Counted from the stretch's first letter, positions 31,653-40,849 are shown. The stretch is DNA of 64,000 bases from an uncultured Rhodospirillales bacterium (GCA_937926175.1 CALANV010000043.1:1-64000), one strand, 5' to 3'. Translations and numbers: made by a program. Notes: generated by a model from the sequence alone, not told the origin.

Positions 31653-33179
31653 ATGAAGCGGTCTCTGCTGAAGACCAGGGCCGGTCGCGTTCTCCACACC
31701 CTTTTGCGCTCTCTGGTTGCGCGCCTCGTCCTCCTCATCGTCGTCTTCGCTGCCGTGCCGGTGGTGCTGTACGAGCAGTTCCGCGAGGCGGACGAGTCGC
31801 GTCAGGCCATCCTCGTCGGCGCGATCCGCGACAAGGGCCTGCTGATCGGGCGCGCGATCGCGCCCACCTTGAGCCGTGCCGACGGCATTCCCTTCGCCCG
31901 GCTGAGCGAAGAGCTGGCCCAGTTCACGCAGGGCTCGGCCAATGTCCGCCTGCTGTTCCGGCCGGCGGATGCGAACGATCCGCTCGGGTTTTTCTACGTC
32001 GCGGCGGCGCCGGCGATTTCGCCCGACGATCTGGCGATCGAGCGGCAGCGGCTGATCGATGTCGGCATTCTCGGCCGTCTCGCCGAAAGCTGCGAGGGCG
32101 AGGTGCCGCTGACGCTGCGCATCGACCTGCCGGACGGCCGGACCGAGTTCCTGACCTCGATCACGCCGGTCAAGACCGTGAGCGGCTGCTGGGGGCTCGT
32201 CTCCTCCAACACGCTGGGCGAACTCGGCGACCAGGCCCTGGGCCTGCCCTATTGGCAGTTTCCCGAGGTGCGCATCGCCGGTGCGATCTATCTCGCGCTC
32301 GCCGTCATCGTCCTTATCGTCTTCTTCGATCTCTGGCACAGCCTCATCCGGTTCGGACGCGCCGCGCGCCGCATCGGCACGAACCAGGGCGGCCGGTTCG
32401 CGGAGTGGAACAGCATTCCCGAGCTGGACATCGTCGCCAAGCAGTTCGACCGGATGGTCGACACGCTGCGCGAGTCGGCGATCAGCATCCGTCGCGCCGC
32501 CGAGGAGAATGCGCATGCGTTCAAGACGCCGCTCGGCATCATCCGTCAGTCGCTGGAGCCGCTGCGCCGCCGCATCTCGCCGGACGACACGCGGGCGCAA
32601 CGGGCGCTGGGTGCGATCAATCTCGCGCTCGACAAGCTCGACGCGCTGATCGCGACGTCGCGCCGGCTCGACCGCGCGACCGCCGACGCGCTGGACCCGC
32701 CGCGCGAGCGCATCGACCTCAGCAAGATCACCCGCGACGTCCTCGCCGAGTACGTGCACGGCATCCCCGCGGGTGGACCGCGCCTCAGAATCGAGATCGC
32801 CGACGGTCTTCACACCCTCGGCAGCGCCGATCTCATCGAGACCGTGATCGAGAACATCCTCGACAACGCGGTGAGCTTCAGTCCGGCCGGCGGCACCATC
32901 CGTGTCTCGGCCCGCCGGGACGAGCGCACGGTGCGCCTCGTCTTCGAGGATGAGGGACCGGGCGTGCCGCCCGACCGGCTGCCGCGGATCTTCGATCGCT
33001 ACTACTCGGTCCGGCCGCAGGCGCAGGCCGCGCTCAACGGTGCCGCCCACGGCGCGCCCAATTTCGGCATCGGCCTGTGGATCGTGCGGCGCAATGTCGA
33101 ATCGATGGGCGGCCGTGTCCGCGCCGAGAACCGCGACGAAGGCGGCCTGCGCATGACCGTGGAGCTGCCGGCCGCCTAG
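31653..33179 (+). CDS. Membrane sensor histidine kinase (partner of the preceding regulator)
   Basis: A 508-residue inner-membrane kinase. The first transmembrane helix is near residues 25-42 (RLVLLIVVFAAVPVVLY), a periplasmic sensor region of about 165 residues follows, and a second helix is near 210-228. A HAMP-like linker leads to the dimerisation domain with His288 in ENAHAFKTPLGIIRQSL, then the ATPase domain with NILDNAVSFSP, EDEGPGVPPDRLPRIFDRYYS and NFGIGLWIVRRNVESMGG. The H-box reads AHAFKTPL rather than the usual SHELRTPL, a ChvG/PhoQ-like variant. The periplasmic domain is not recognised, so the signal is unknown. Confidence 0.9.
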   Translation: MKRSLLKTRAGRVLHTLLRSLVARLVLLIVVFAAVPVVLYEQFREADESRQAILVGAIRDKGLLIGRAIAPTLSRADGIPFARLSEELAQFTQGSANVRLLFRPADANDPLGFFYVAAAPAISPDDLAIERQRLIDVGILGRLAESCEGEVPLTLRIDLPDGRTEFLTSITPVKTVSGCWGLVSSNTLGELGDQALGLPYWQFPEVRIAGAIYLALAVIVLIVFFDLWHSLIRFGRAARRIGTNQGGRFAEWNSIPELDIVAKQFDRMVDTLRESAISIRRAAEENAHAFKTPLGIIRQSLEPLRRRISPDDTRAQRALGAINLALDKLDALIATSRRLDRATADALDPPRERIDLSKITRDVLAEYVHGIPAGGPRLRIEIADGLHTLGSADLIETVIENILDNAVSFSPAGGTIRVSARRDERTVRLVFEDEGPGVPPDRLPRIFDRYYSVRPQAQAALNGAAHGAPNFGIGLWIVRRNVESMGGRVRAENRDEGGLRMTVELPAA

Positions 33180-33198
33180 GGCCGGACGCGCCCGTGGA

Positions 33199-33642
33199 TC
33201 AGCCGACGCCGGCCGCCTGCCGCAGGCCGGCCCTGAGGCTGATCTCGACGCCGGTCAGCGCCTTCGAGACGGGGCAGTTGCGCTTGGCCGCATCGGCCTG
33301 GGCCTGGAAGCCCTGGTCGTCGAGGCCGGGCACCTCGGCCTCGGTTTCGAGCTCGATGCGGGTGATGGCGAAACCCTCGCCGGCCTTGTCGAGATGGACG
33401 TGCGCGGTGGTGCGGATCCAGTTCGGCGCATGGCCCGCCCGCGACAGCCCGGCGGCGAGCGCCATCGAAAAGCAACCGGCATGCGCGGCAGCGATGAGTT
33501 CCTCGGGGTTGGTGCCCGTGCCGTTCTCGAAGCGCGAGGGGAAGGAATAAGGGCCCTCGAACGCGCCGCTACCAAGCCGCATCGTTCCGCTGCCCTCGCG
33601 CAGATTGCCGCGCCACTCCGCCGTCGACATGCGCATTGCCAT
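33199..33642 (-). CDS. OsmC family peroxiredoxin-like protein
   Basis: A 147-residue OsmC-type thiol peroxidase that reduces organic hydroperoxides. The two redox cysteines are in AAAHAGCFSMALAAGL and KRNCPVSKALTG. The N-terminal AMRMSTAEWRGNLREGSGTMRLGSGAF and NPEELIAAAHAGC are typical of the OsmC subgroup. GGAGCACGACC precedes the first ATG. It is convergent with the histidine kinase gene and stands as a single gene. Confidence 0.9.
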   Translation of the reverse strand: MAMRMSTAEWRGNLREGSGTMRLGSGAFEGPYSFPSRFENGTGTNPEELIAAAHAGCFSMALAAGLSRAGHAPNWIRTTAHVHLDKAGEGFAITRIELETEAEVPGLDDQGFQAQADAAKRNCPVSKALTGVEISLRAGLRQAAGVG

Positions 33643-33742
33643 GGTCGTGCTCCTGCTCCTGCTCGTTCCGTTGCACCGATTGTGCCGGAACGCGGGCCCT
33701 GGCGCGATTGGACGAAAGGCGAGCGCGGCCTTGGGCGTGCGC

Positions 33743-34939
33743 TCAGCGGTTGGTCAGCTTGAACTCGATGCGGCGGTTGCGGCGCCAGCCGATCTCGTCG
33801 TCGCGCGGGTCGATCGGCTGAAACTCGCCGAACCCGGCGGCGGCGAGCCGTTCGGCGGGAATGCCCTGATCCATCAGGAACTTCACCACCGCGACCGCGC
33901 GCGCCGTCGACAGTTCCCAGTTCGACGGGAACTGCGGCGTCGAGATCGGGCGCCGGTCGGTGTGCCCTTCGACCTGCAGAACCCAGTTGAGATCGGCCGG
34001 GATCTTGGCCGCGATCTCCTTGAGCGTATCGGCAAGCTCCGCGATCCGCGCGCGTCCTTCGGGTTCGAGCTCGGCGGAGCCGGTCGGGAACAGCACCTCG
34101 GCCTGGAACACGAAGCGGTCGCCGACGATGCGGATGTCCTGACGCTCGCCGAGCACCTGCCGGAGGCGGCCGAAGAACTCGGAGCGGTACCGCGCCAGCT
34201 CCTCGACCTTGCTCGCCAGCGCGAGATTGAGCCGCCGGCCGAGATCGGCGATCTGCACCTGCTGCTCCTTCGTCTTCTGCTCGCTTGCCTCGAGCGCGGC
34301 GTTGAGGGCGGCGAGCTGCTCCTGGAGCGCGTTGAGCTGGCGCGTGAGCAGATCGACGCGGGCCTGCGCATCCTCGGTCAGCTTGCGCTCTTCGCTCAGC
34401 GCCTGGCGGCTGAGTTCCGTTTCGCGCGCCTGCTCGGCGAGTTTGGCTTCGAGTTCGCGCCGCAGGATGGTCAAAGTTTCGACATTGCGCCGCAGCGCGT
34501 CGAGCTCGCGAAGCTGGACTTCGATCTTCTCCTTGTCGGCGGAGATGACCTTGAAGGCATCCTCGAGTTCCGCCTGCACCTTGGAGGCCTGTTGCGCCGC
34601 CGCCTCGGCCCGGGCGTTCGCCGCGGCCAGCTCCTGCACCAGCCGGTCGCGGGTCGACGTCGAACTCTGGAGTTCGGCCGAAAGCTGGCTGACGGTGAGG
34701 CGCAGCTCGGCGGTCGTGCGCCGCTCAAGCGCCAGCATGTCGGCGAGTTCGTTCACCTGCCGCGACAGACGCTCCAGCGCCTGCTCGCGGCCCGAGATCA
34801 CGTCCTTCAGATAGAACTGGAACAGGGTGAAGATCATCAGGACGAAGACGATGACCATCACCAGCGTGGCCAGCGCGTCGACGAAGCCCGGCCAGGCATC
34901 GAATGTCCCGGCGCGGCGACGCAACGTGGTGCCCGGCAT
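33743..34939 (-). CDS. MotB/OmpA-type envelope protein with long coiled coil
   Basis: A 398-residue protein with one N-terminal transmembrane helix (FVDALATLVMVIVFVLMIFTLFQFYL). About 190 residues of continuous coiled coil follow (roughly 50-240, rich in Ala/Glu/Leu/Arg heptads). The C-terminal OmpA-like peptidoglycan-binding domain includes FPTGSAELEPEGRARIAELA and VEGHTDRRPISTPQFPSNWELSTARAVAVV. The topology is that of a MotB/ExbD-like partner anchored to peptidoglycan. The start is 76 nt after the ExbB/MotA-like gene on the same strand. The pair resembles flagellar and Zorya-type stators in architecture, but no flagellar or defence genes are near. Confidence 0.82.
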   Translation of the reverse strand: MPGTTLRRRAGTFDAWPGFVDALATLVMVIVFVLMIFTLFQFYLKDVISGREQALERLSRQVNELADMLALERRTTAELRLTVSQLSAELQSSTSTRDRLVQELAAANARAEAAAQQASKVQAELEDAFKVISADKEKIEVQLRELDALRRNVETLTILRRELEAKLAEQARETELSRQALSEERKLTEDAQARVDLLTRQLNALQEQLAALNAALEASEQKTKEQQVQIADLGRRLNLALASKVEELARYRSEFFGRLRQVLGERQDIRIVGDRFVFQAEVLFPTGSAELEPEGRARIAELADTLKEIAAKIPADLNWVLQVEGHTDRRPISTPQFPSNWELSTARAVAVVKFLMDQGIPAERLAAAGFGEFQPIDPRDDEIGWRRNRRIEFKLTNR

Positions 34940-35015
34940 CGGTCAGCCCCGTGCGCCGGCCGCGCGGACCGGCATCCGACGACGAGACCGGTTGGTCCCT
35001 ACTGCAGCCATCCGC

Positions 35016-36155
35016 CTAGCGCTCCTCCTCGGCGAGTGCCGCGATCGTACGGGCGAGCAGACGAATCTCGTTACGGATCTCCTGGATGATCTGGGTGCGT
35101 CCGGCGGCGGTTTCTTCGACGAGGCGGGTCATGTGGACGTCGAGGCTGCGGATGTGCGCCCGTGTCGACTCGTCGATACCAAGCCCGCCGCGACTGGCCG
35201 CGTCGGCGAGGCGGGTGAGGACCGGCTTCATCTCGAGCTGACTTTCCGCAAGGCGCACCATCAGGCTCTGCTCGGTCCGCATCTGCTCGGTGAGCTGCGT
35301 GAGGCGTTCGGCGAGCGCGGTCAGGGTCTGGTTGGCCGAGGCACGGCTCTCCTCGGCCCGCGCCATGGTCCGCTGCAGGTTTTCGAGATTGTCCGCCGTC
35401 TGCTCGAGCAGGGCCTGGATGTAGGCCGGGACGGGCTGGTCGCCGCCGTCTGCGATCGGGCCGCCGGTCGACAGCCGGGTAAGACCGGAGAGCCATTCCT
35501 CGAGGTCGTTGTAGAAGCGGTTTTGCGCCTGGCCCGCCTGCAGATCGAGGAAGCCCAGCACGAGCGAACCGGCGAGGCCGAAGAGCGAGGTGCCGAACGC
35601 CGTTCCCATGCCCGACAGCGGCGCCTTGAGGCCGGCCTGCAGGTCGTTGAACAGGGTCGAGACGTCGGTCGCCGTCGACAGGCCGGAAATGACGCCGCTG
35701 ACCGACCCCACCGTCTCGAGCAGGCCCCAGAACGTTCCGAGCAGGCCGAGGAAGATCATGAGGCCGATCAGATAGCGCGAGATCTCGCGCGATTCGTCGA
35801 GCCGGGCGCCGATGCTGTCCAGCAGCGAGCGCGTGGCGACGGCCGACAGGCTGATGCGGCCCTTGCGTTCGCCCAGCATCGTCACCATCGGGGCGATGAG
35901 CCGTGGCGCCTGTGCGACCGACAGTCCCGTCTGATTGCGGCGGAAGCGCTCGATCCAGGCGACCTCGGGCCGCAGCAGCAGCACCTGGCGCAGATTGTAG
36001 ACGATGCCGAGGACCAGCACGCCCAGGATCAGTCCGTTGAGCGCCGGATTGGCGAGGAAGGCCTGCGTCAAACCGCGGGCGAGCAGGGCCGCCACGACCG
36101 CGACCGCGGCAAGGAAGACGATCTGGCGAATGAGAAAACGATGCGGCCGCGTCAT
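35016..36155 (-). CDS. MotA/TolQ/ExbB-type channel protein with C-terminal helical tail
   Basis: A 379-residue inner-membrane protein from the ATG at 36155. Two N-terminal helices (IRQIVFLAAVAVVAALLARG and ALNGLILGVLVLGIVYNL) and two more around residues 120-195 (LMIFLGLLGTFWGLLETVGSV and GTAFGTSLFGLAGSLVLGFL) match the proton-channel core of the MotA/TolQ/ExbB superfamily. Residues about 215-379 form a cytoplasmic, largely helical tail, unusual for TolQ or ExbB. It precedes the coiled-coil OmpA gene and follows an OmpA-domain gene, suggesting a three-part envelope machine. Its function is not established. Confidence 0.82.
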   Translation of the reverse strand: MTRPHRFLIRQIVFLAAVAVVAALLARGLTQAFLANPALNGLILGVLVLGIVYNLRQVLLLRPEVAWIERFRRNQTGLSVAQAPRLIAPMVTMLGERKGRISLSAVATRSLLDSIGARLDESREISRYLIGLMIFLGLLGTFWGLLETVGSVSGVISGLSTATDVSTLFNDLQAGLKAPLSGMGTAFGTSLFGLAGSLVLGFLDLQAGQAQNRFYNDLEEWLSGLTRLSTGGPIADGGDQPVPAYIQALLEQTADNLENLQRTMARAEESRASANQTLTALAERLTQLTEQMRTEQSLMVRLAESQLEMKPVLTRLADAASRGGLGIDESTRAHIRSLDVHMTRLVEETAAGRTQIIQEIRNEIRLLARTIAALAEEER

Positions 36156-36213
36156 ATCGGAACAACCACCCACGCTGTCATGGGGTGCCTCCGGCCGCGC
36201 AGAAGCGCCGGTT

Positions 36214-37437
36214 TCAGCGGTGCACGAGCACGATGTCGACGCGGTCGGGCGGGCCGTCGGGCACCTTGTTGCCCAGCGCGCGCACGTCCACACGGGTACT
36301 GCGCACGCCTTGATCGATCAGATAGGAACGCACGGCGAGCGCGCGGCTGAGACTGAGGCGACGCGCATGACTGTCCGCGTCGTCCCCGAACCCGCTCGCA
36401 TAGGCGATGAGTTGCAGATGAGCGCTCTCGTCCTTCTTCATCGCGCGAACCGCACGCTCGAGATCGGCATGCGCCGATTCCGGCAGATCCGCTGCGCCAT
36501 GGACGAACGGAATCATCGCGATCCGCCCGCCGGCGTCGTTGTCGTCGGGCGTGATCACGACGTCCGTCGTCGCGGCGGGGAGAGCGACTATTTGCGGAGC
36601 CGGCGACAATGATGCCGCCGAGACGGATGCAGCCAGGGGCGACGCGGACGACTGGGCCGGCGCCTGCGATGTCTCTTGCGGGCTGTCCGTCTTCGGGCCT
36701 TCCGTCGCCGTCGGGGCCGATGCCGGCGGCTTGTCGGCGGCCGCGGCGTCCTTCGCCGATGTGCCCGTCGCTGCGGGCGTTGCCGGCGCGTTCGCCTCGG
36801 TCGATGTGGCCGTCGGTGCGGATACGTTCGCCGGTGCGGCCGGGGTCAGCGGGATCGGCGCACCAGGCTTCGCCGCGGCGGCAGCCGGCTGCGACTGGTC
36901 TCCGGCCGCCTCCAGCAATGGTGCCGACGTAACAGCAGGCGACGCTGTCGACGTCGCCGGTACCGGCGATGTCGTCGCCAGGGTTTGGGGCGCGGTCGGC
37001 GTTGATGCGGGCGTCGAGGTCGCCTGGACCGATGCCGGCTCGTCGGCTGCGTTCGATTCCGGTTGTACGGTCGGCTTCGCGGCGACCGGCGATTGCGGCG
37101 CGGAGGCCGCCGGATGTGCCGATGCGCTCGCCGGCCCGGGTTTCGCCGGTGATGCCGACCTGGCCGTCTGACTCGGCTGCTTGCCGGCCGGTCGTGCCGC
37201 GCGGACCGCCGGCTTCGTGGCCGGCGGCTTCAGTTTGATCGGCTCGGACGGCGCGTCGAGCTCGTCGAGCACGCTCCAATCGATTTCGACGCTGTTGTTC
37301 GGCTGGCGCAACTGCTGCTGGGCGTTGGCGCTCGGCAGCCACAGCGCAAACGATACTCCCGCGAGCAGCAATGCTGCCCGTGCGCTCTTCCGCCGCGAAC
37401 CGGAGCCATGCCGGCGACTCGTCCGACGCGTTTGCAT
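36214..37437 (-). CDS. OmpA-domain protein with long Ala/Pro/Thr-rich linker
   Basis: A 407-residue exported protein starting at 37437. A basic N-terminus and signal helix (AALLLAGVSFALWLPSANAQ) are followed by a low-complexity Ala/Pro/Ser/Thr segment of about 220 residues. The C-terminal OmpA/Pal-like domain includes IAMIPFVHGAADLPESAHADLERAV and SHARRLSLSRALAVRSYLIDQGVRSTRVDVRALG. The domain binds peptidoglycan in relatives. It is 58 nt upstream of the ExbB-like gene on the same strand and probably cotranscribed with it. An in-frame start at 37476 would put a short hydrophobic stretch before the signal sequence and is less likely. Confidence 0.75.
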   Translation of the reverse strand: MQTRRTSRRHGSGSRRKSARAALLLAGVSFALWLPSANAQQQLRQPNNSVEIDWSVLDELDAPSEPIKLKPPATKPAVRAARPAGKQPSQTARSASPAKPGPASASAHPAASAPQSPVAAKPTVQPESNAADEPASVQATSTPASTPTAPQTLATTSPVPATSTASPAVTSAPLLEAAGDQSQPAAAAAKPGAPIPLTPAAPANVSAPTATSTEANAPATPAATGTSAKDAAAADKPPASAPTATEGPKTDSPQETSQAPAQSSASPLAASVSAASLSPAPQIVALPAATTDVVITPDDNDAGGRIAMIPFVHGAADLPESAHADLERAVRAMKKDESAHLQLIAYASGFGDDADSHARRLSLSRALAVRSYLIDQGVRSTRVDVRALGNKVPDGPPDRVDIVLVHR

Positions 37438-37549
37438 TGTGCGGCGAAAGATAAACCACAGCTCGTATATGAACAACTAATTTAGCCCGAAATAAGGCAC
37501 CCCCTGCGCGATTTAGATTGCAACCGGCAGCAGCAAAACCGCCGCGTCT

Positions 37550-38404
37550 TCAGGAGGTTGTCGATGCTGTCGTCCTGGCTGCACGATCGGCGCTGCGCAA
37601 CAGCCGCCCGAGCGGGCCATGGAGCCGGTCATTAGTTGCCAAAATGCTACCACTGGTTAGCGGATCGTTACCGCCCTCGATCTCGCTGACGAAGCCGCCG
37701 GCCTCGCGCACGAGCAGGATGCCCGCGGCTACGTCCCAGGGCGAGAGGCCGAATTCGAAGAAGCCGTCGAAACGGCCTGCCGCCACATAGGCGAGGTCGA
37801 GCGCCGCAGCCCCCATGCGCCGGACCCCGGCGGTGCCGGCCATCACCGCTTCGAGTAGGCGCAGATAGCGGGGGTGATCGCCGCGGCCGCGGAACGGAAT
37901 GCCGGTGCCGATCACGGCGTCGCCCAGATGCGCGCGTGCCGACACCCTGAGCCGCCGGTCGTTCATGAACGCACCCGACCCTTTTTCGGCATAGAAGAGC
38001 TCGTCCGTGAGCGGCTGGTAGATCATGCCCGCGACGATCTCGCCGGCGCGTTCCAGCGCGACCGAGATGCAGAAATGCGGGATGCCGTGAAGGAAGTTCG
38101 TCGTGCCGTCCAGCGGATCGATGATCCACCGATGATGCGGGTCGCTGCCTTCCTCGATGCCGCCTTCCTCGCGGAGGAAGCCGAATGTGGGGCGTGCGCG
38201 CCTGAGCTCGGTCGTAAGGATCCGTTCCGCCTGTGTGTCGGCAGCCGAGACGAAATCCGCCGGTCCCTTGACCGATACCTGCAGCTGCTCGACCTCGCCG
38301 AAATCGTGCACCAGGCTGCGGCCGGCCTTGCGGACCGCACGCTCCATCACGTTGAACAGGGCCGAGCGCGCCGCGCGCGGCGTATCGTCTCGACTGCGGC
38401 GCAA
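37550..38404 (-). CDS. Inositol monophosphatase family protein (SuhB-like)
   Basis: A 284-residue lithium-sensitive phosphatase family member. Metal and phosphate motifs are LREEGG near residue 77, DPLDGTTNFLHGIPHF near 95-110 and SPWDVAAGILLVREAGG near 220. It likely dephosphorylates inositol 1-phosphate or a related sugar phosphate; in proteobacteria SuhB also influences rRNA transcription. The start at 38404 lies 5 nt after the efp stop, so the gene is in the efp operon. A second ATG at 38347 begins the conserved region and may be the true start. Confidence 0.88.
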   Translation of the reverse strand: MRRSRDDTPRAARSALFNVMERAVRKAGRSLVHDFGEVEQLQVSVKGPADFVSAADTQAERILTTELRRARPTFGFLREEGGIEEGSDPHHRWIIDPLDGTTNFLHGIPHFCISVALERAGEIVAGMIYQPLTDELFYAEKGSGAFMNDRRLRVSARAHLGDAVIGTGIPFRGRGDHPRYLRLLEAVMAGTAGVRRMGAAALDLAYVAAGRFDGFFEFGLSPWDVAAGILLVREAGGFVSEIEGGNDPLTSGSILATNDRLHGPLGRLLRSADRAARTTASTTS

Positions 38405-38409
38405 AGCGC

Positions 38410-38976
38410 TTACTCCTTCGCGCGCTCGACGTAGGTACGCTCCTCGATGTTGACGACGATGCGCGTCCCGGCCTCGATGAACGGCGGAACCATGATGCGC
38501 ACGCCGTTGTCGAGGACGGCCGGTTTGTACGAGGAGGCGGCGGTCTGTCCCTTCACGACGGCATCGGCCTCGACGACGGTCGCCACCGTCGTCTGCGGCA
38601 ACCGCACCGCCACCGGACTGCCCTCGATGAAGTCGACCGTGACCACCATGTTGTCGGTGAGGAAATCCGCCGGGTCGCCGACCAGTTCGCGCGGAACGGT
38701 GATCTGCTCGTAGGTCTCCTGGTCCATGAAGGTGAGCTGATCGCCGTCGGCGAACAGATACTGCATCTCCTTTTCGTCGACGCGGAGCTGCTCGACCTGC
38801 TCGTCAGAACGGAACTTGAAATTGCTCTTCGTGCCCGTCTTCACGTCGCGCGCTTCGACCTGATTGAAGGCGCCTCCCTTGCCGGGCGACACGACGTTGT
38901 GCTTGAGAACGCGCCAGATGCGGCCGTCGACCTCGATGATGTTGCCGGCGCGCACGGCGTTGCCGTTGATCTTCAT
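38410..38976 (-). CDS. efp: Elongation factor P
   Basis: A 188-residue translation factor that relieves ribosome stalling at consecutive prolines. It has the three-domain pattern: N-terminal KINGNAVRAGNIIEVDGRIWRV, the tip loop SPGKGGA with the modifiable Lys33, and the C-terminal domain ending GTRIVVNIEERTYVERAKE. The lysine loop is of the type modified with beta-lysine by EpmA and EpmB, both encoded in this window at 41.8-44 kb. It is upstream of the inositol-phosphatase gene in one unit. The Pro-rich TolA and OmpA-linker proteins here are natural candidates for EF-P dependence. Confidence 0.95.
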   Translation of the reverse strand: MKINGNAVRAGNIIEVDGRIWRVLKHNVVSPGKGGAFNQVEARDVKTGTKSNFKFRSDEQVEQLRVDEKEMQYLFADGDQLTFMDQETYEQITVPRELVGDPADFLTDNMVVTVDFIEGSPVAVRLPQTTVATVVEADAVVKGQTAASSYKPAVLDNGVRIMVPPFIEAGTRIVVNIEERTYVERAKE

Positions 38977-39037
38977 GATTCCGTCCGGGTTTGTTGGGAA
39001 ATTTCGCGGCGGAAACTAACAGCTTGCCGGCCGGGAC

Positions 39038-39685
39038 TCAATCTTCGCCGATGTGGCGGGAAATGGCGTCGTTGAAGGCGCGGACCGCGGCCGCCGGCCC
39101 GTCCGCATGGTTCCAGACGCCGCCGGCAACCGCCAGGAAATCGGCCCCGGCCTCGACCAGCACGCCACAGTTCTCGACGGTGATGCCGCCGATGGCGACG
39201 CAGGGCACGGTCGTGATGTCGCTCCACTGGCGCAGGATCCCCGGCTCGGCCTTGGTCTTGGGCTTCTCCTTCGTGGTGCTGGGGAAGAACGCACCGAAGG
39301 CCACATAGTCCGCGCCTGCCTCCGCCGCCTCCATGGCCAGGTGAATCGAATTGTGGCACGTGACGCCGACGATCCGGTCGGGTCCGAGTGCTGCGCGCGC
39401 TGCCGCATAGGGGGCGTCCTCCTGGCCGATATGGACGCCGTCGCAACCCGTCGCCGCCGCCAGATCGGGGCGATCGTTCAGGATGAACGCGACGTCGCGC
39501 GACTGGACGACCGGCCGCAGCACGTCGCAGGCGCGCCGGATCGCGTCGTCATCCGCCTCCTTGAGGCGCAGCTGTACGCAGGCGACATCGCCGGCATCCA
39601 GCGCGGCGGCGAGCACGTCCCGGAACAATGCCGGATCGAGCGCCGGAGGCGTGATCAGGTAGAGGCGGCAGCGGGGGAGGGTCAT
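39038..39685 (-). CDS. thiE: Thiamine-phosphate synthase
   Basis: TIM-barrel enzyme of 215 residues that condenses the thiazole and pyrimidine phosphates into thiamine monophosphate. Conserved blocks are VACVQLRLKEAD, FILNDRPDLAAATGCDGVHIGQEDAP, GVTCHNSIHLAMEAAEAGADYVAFGAFFPSTTK and CVAIGGITVENCGVLVEAGADFLAVAGGVW. The order fba, thiE, efp, phosphatase on one strand is kept in related alphaproteobacteria. No TPP riboswitch signature was seen in front of it. Confidence 0.9.
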   Translation of the reverse strand: MTLPRCRLYLITPPALDPALFRDVLAAALDAGDVACVQLRLKEADDDAIRRACDVLRPVVQSRDVAFILNDRPDLAAATGCDGVHIGQEDAPYAAARAALGPDRIVGVTCHNSIHLAMEAAEAGADYVAFGAFFPSTTKEKPKTKAEPGILRQWSDITTVPCVAIGGITVENCGVLVEAGADFLAVAGGVWNHADGPAAAVRAFNDAISRHIGED

Positions 39686-39815
39686 GGCGGACGTCCGACG
39701 GCGAACGAGGAAGGCCCCATCCGGGGTACGTGCGCCTCATTCTTCGTCGGGGTCAGGGGCGAGATGCGCGCGTAAAGGTGAAGGATGCGGCCCTTCTTGC
39801 CTCGCTCGGTGACCG

Positions 39816-39844
39816 CGAACCGCGCCCGTCGAAGGCGCGGTTCG
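39816..39844 (-). terminator. Hairpin downstream of the aldolase gene
   Basis: CGAACCGCGCC (39816-39826), a 7-nt loop and GGCGCGGTTCG (39834-39844) form an 11-bp perfect stem between the aldolase stop and thiE. No strong T-tract follows on the minus strand, so termination efficiency is uncertain. Confidence 0.5.
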
Positions 39845-39886
39845 TGGTTTGCCGGATACGATTTCGCGCGTCCCGCGTGCGGGCGC

Positions 39887-40849
39887 TCAGGCTTCGACCA
39901 GTTCCGACTTCGAGGCGCGCTGCGCCGTTCCGTCCTTGCCCTGATAGATCTGGATGATCTTGTCGAGCAGTGCCAGCGCCTTGTCGCGCGGCCGCTGGAA
40001 CGTGTTGCGGCCGATGATCGAGCCGTTGCCGCCGCCATCGCGGATGGCCCGCACTTCGGCGAGGATTCCTTCATCGTCCTTGGCCTCGCCGCCGGAGAAG
40101 ACGACGATGCGGCGCCCGTTGAACGCCGCCTGCACCACGTGCGCGATACGCTTGGCGGGCGTCGACACGTCGATGCCGTGCTTCTCGTAGACCTTCTTGG
40201 CCGCGTCCTGGAACAGCACGTCCGTCGGCGGCTTGACCTTGATGATGTGGGCGCCGAGCAGTGCCGCCATGTGCGTCGCATACGCGCACACGTCCATGGC
40301 GGTTTCACCCTCCTTGGTGAGATCGCCGCCCCGCGGATAGGACCAGATCACGGTCGCAAGCCCGTGCGCCTTGGCCTCTTCGGACATGGCGCGGATCTCT
40401 TCCATCATTTCGAACTGGTGATCCGAGCCCGGATAGATGGTGAACCCGATCGCCGAGCAGCCGAGGCGCAGCGCGTCCTTGACCGACCCGGTGAGGGCCT
40501 GATCCTTGGCGCGGGCGAGGCTGTTGGAGCTGTTGACCTTGAGGATCAGGGGGATCGCGCCGGCGAAGGTGTCGGCCCCGGCCTCGAGCATGCCGAGCGG
40601 TGCCGCATAGGCGGACAGACCGGCATCGATCGCGAGCTGAAAGTGATAGTGCGGATCGTAGGCGGGCGGATTCGGCGCGAAGCTGCGCGCCGGGCCGTGC
40701 TCGAAGCCCTGATCGACGGGAAGGATGACGAGCTTGCCCGTGCCACCGAGCCTGCCATGCATGAGGATCCGGGCGAGGTTGGCCTTGGTGCCGGGATTGT
40801 CGCTCTCGTAATTGTCGAGGATCCGCTTGACTTTCTGCGTGATCTTCAC
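39887..40849 (-). CDS. Class I fructose-bisphosphate aldolase (DhnA type)
   Basis: Metal-independent aldolase cleaving fructose 1,6-bisphosphate to dihydroxyacetone phosphate and glyceraldehyde 3-phosphate. The 320-residue protein belongs to the archaeal-type class I (DhnA) family. It has LVILPVDQGFEHGPARSFAPNP, LRLGCSAIGFTIYPGS, VIWSYPRG and HIIKVKPP (Schiff-base lysine region), and VVFSGGEAKDDEG. The start is GTG at 40849 with GGAGAA upstream; longer frames add unrelated residues. It supports glycolysis or gluconeogenesis together with gap and transketolase encoded nearby. Confidence 0.92.
   Translation of the reverse strand: MKITQKVKRILDNYESDNPGTKANLARILMHGRLGGTGKLVILPVDQGFEHGPARSFAPNPPAYDPHYHFQLAIDAGLSAYAAPLGMLEAGADTFAGAIPLILKVNSSNSLARAKDQALTGSVKDALRLGCSAIGFTIYPGSDHQFEMMEEIRAMSEEAKAHGLATVIWSYPRGGDLTKEGETAMDVCAYATHMAALLGAHIIKVKPPTDVLFQDAAKKVYEKHGIDVSTPAKRIAHVVQAAFNGRRIVVFSGGEAKDDEGILAEVRAIRDGGGNGSIIGRNTFQRPRDKALALLDKIIQIYQGKDGTAQRASKSELVEA

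Noticed and set aside
33743..36155. A Zorya anti-phage system (ZorA/ZorB)
   Set aside because: Only the general MotA-like plus OmpA-like architecture matches. No ZorC, ZorD or ZorE gene is adjacent, and the neighbours are housekeeping genes.
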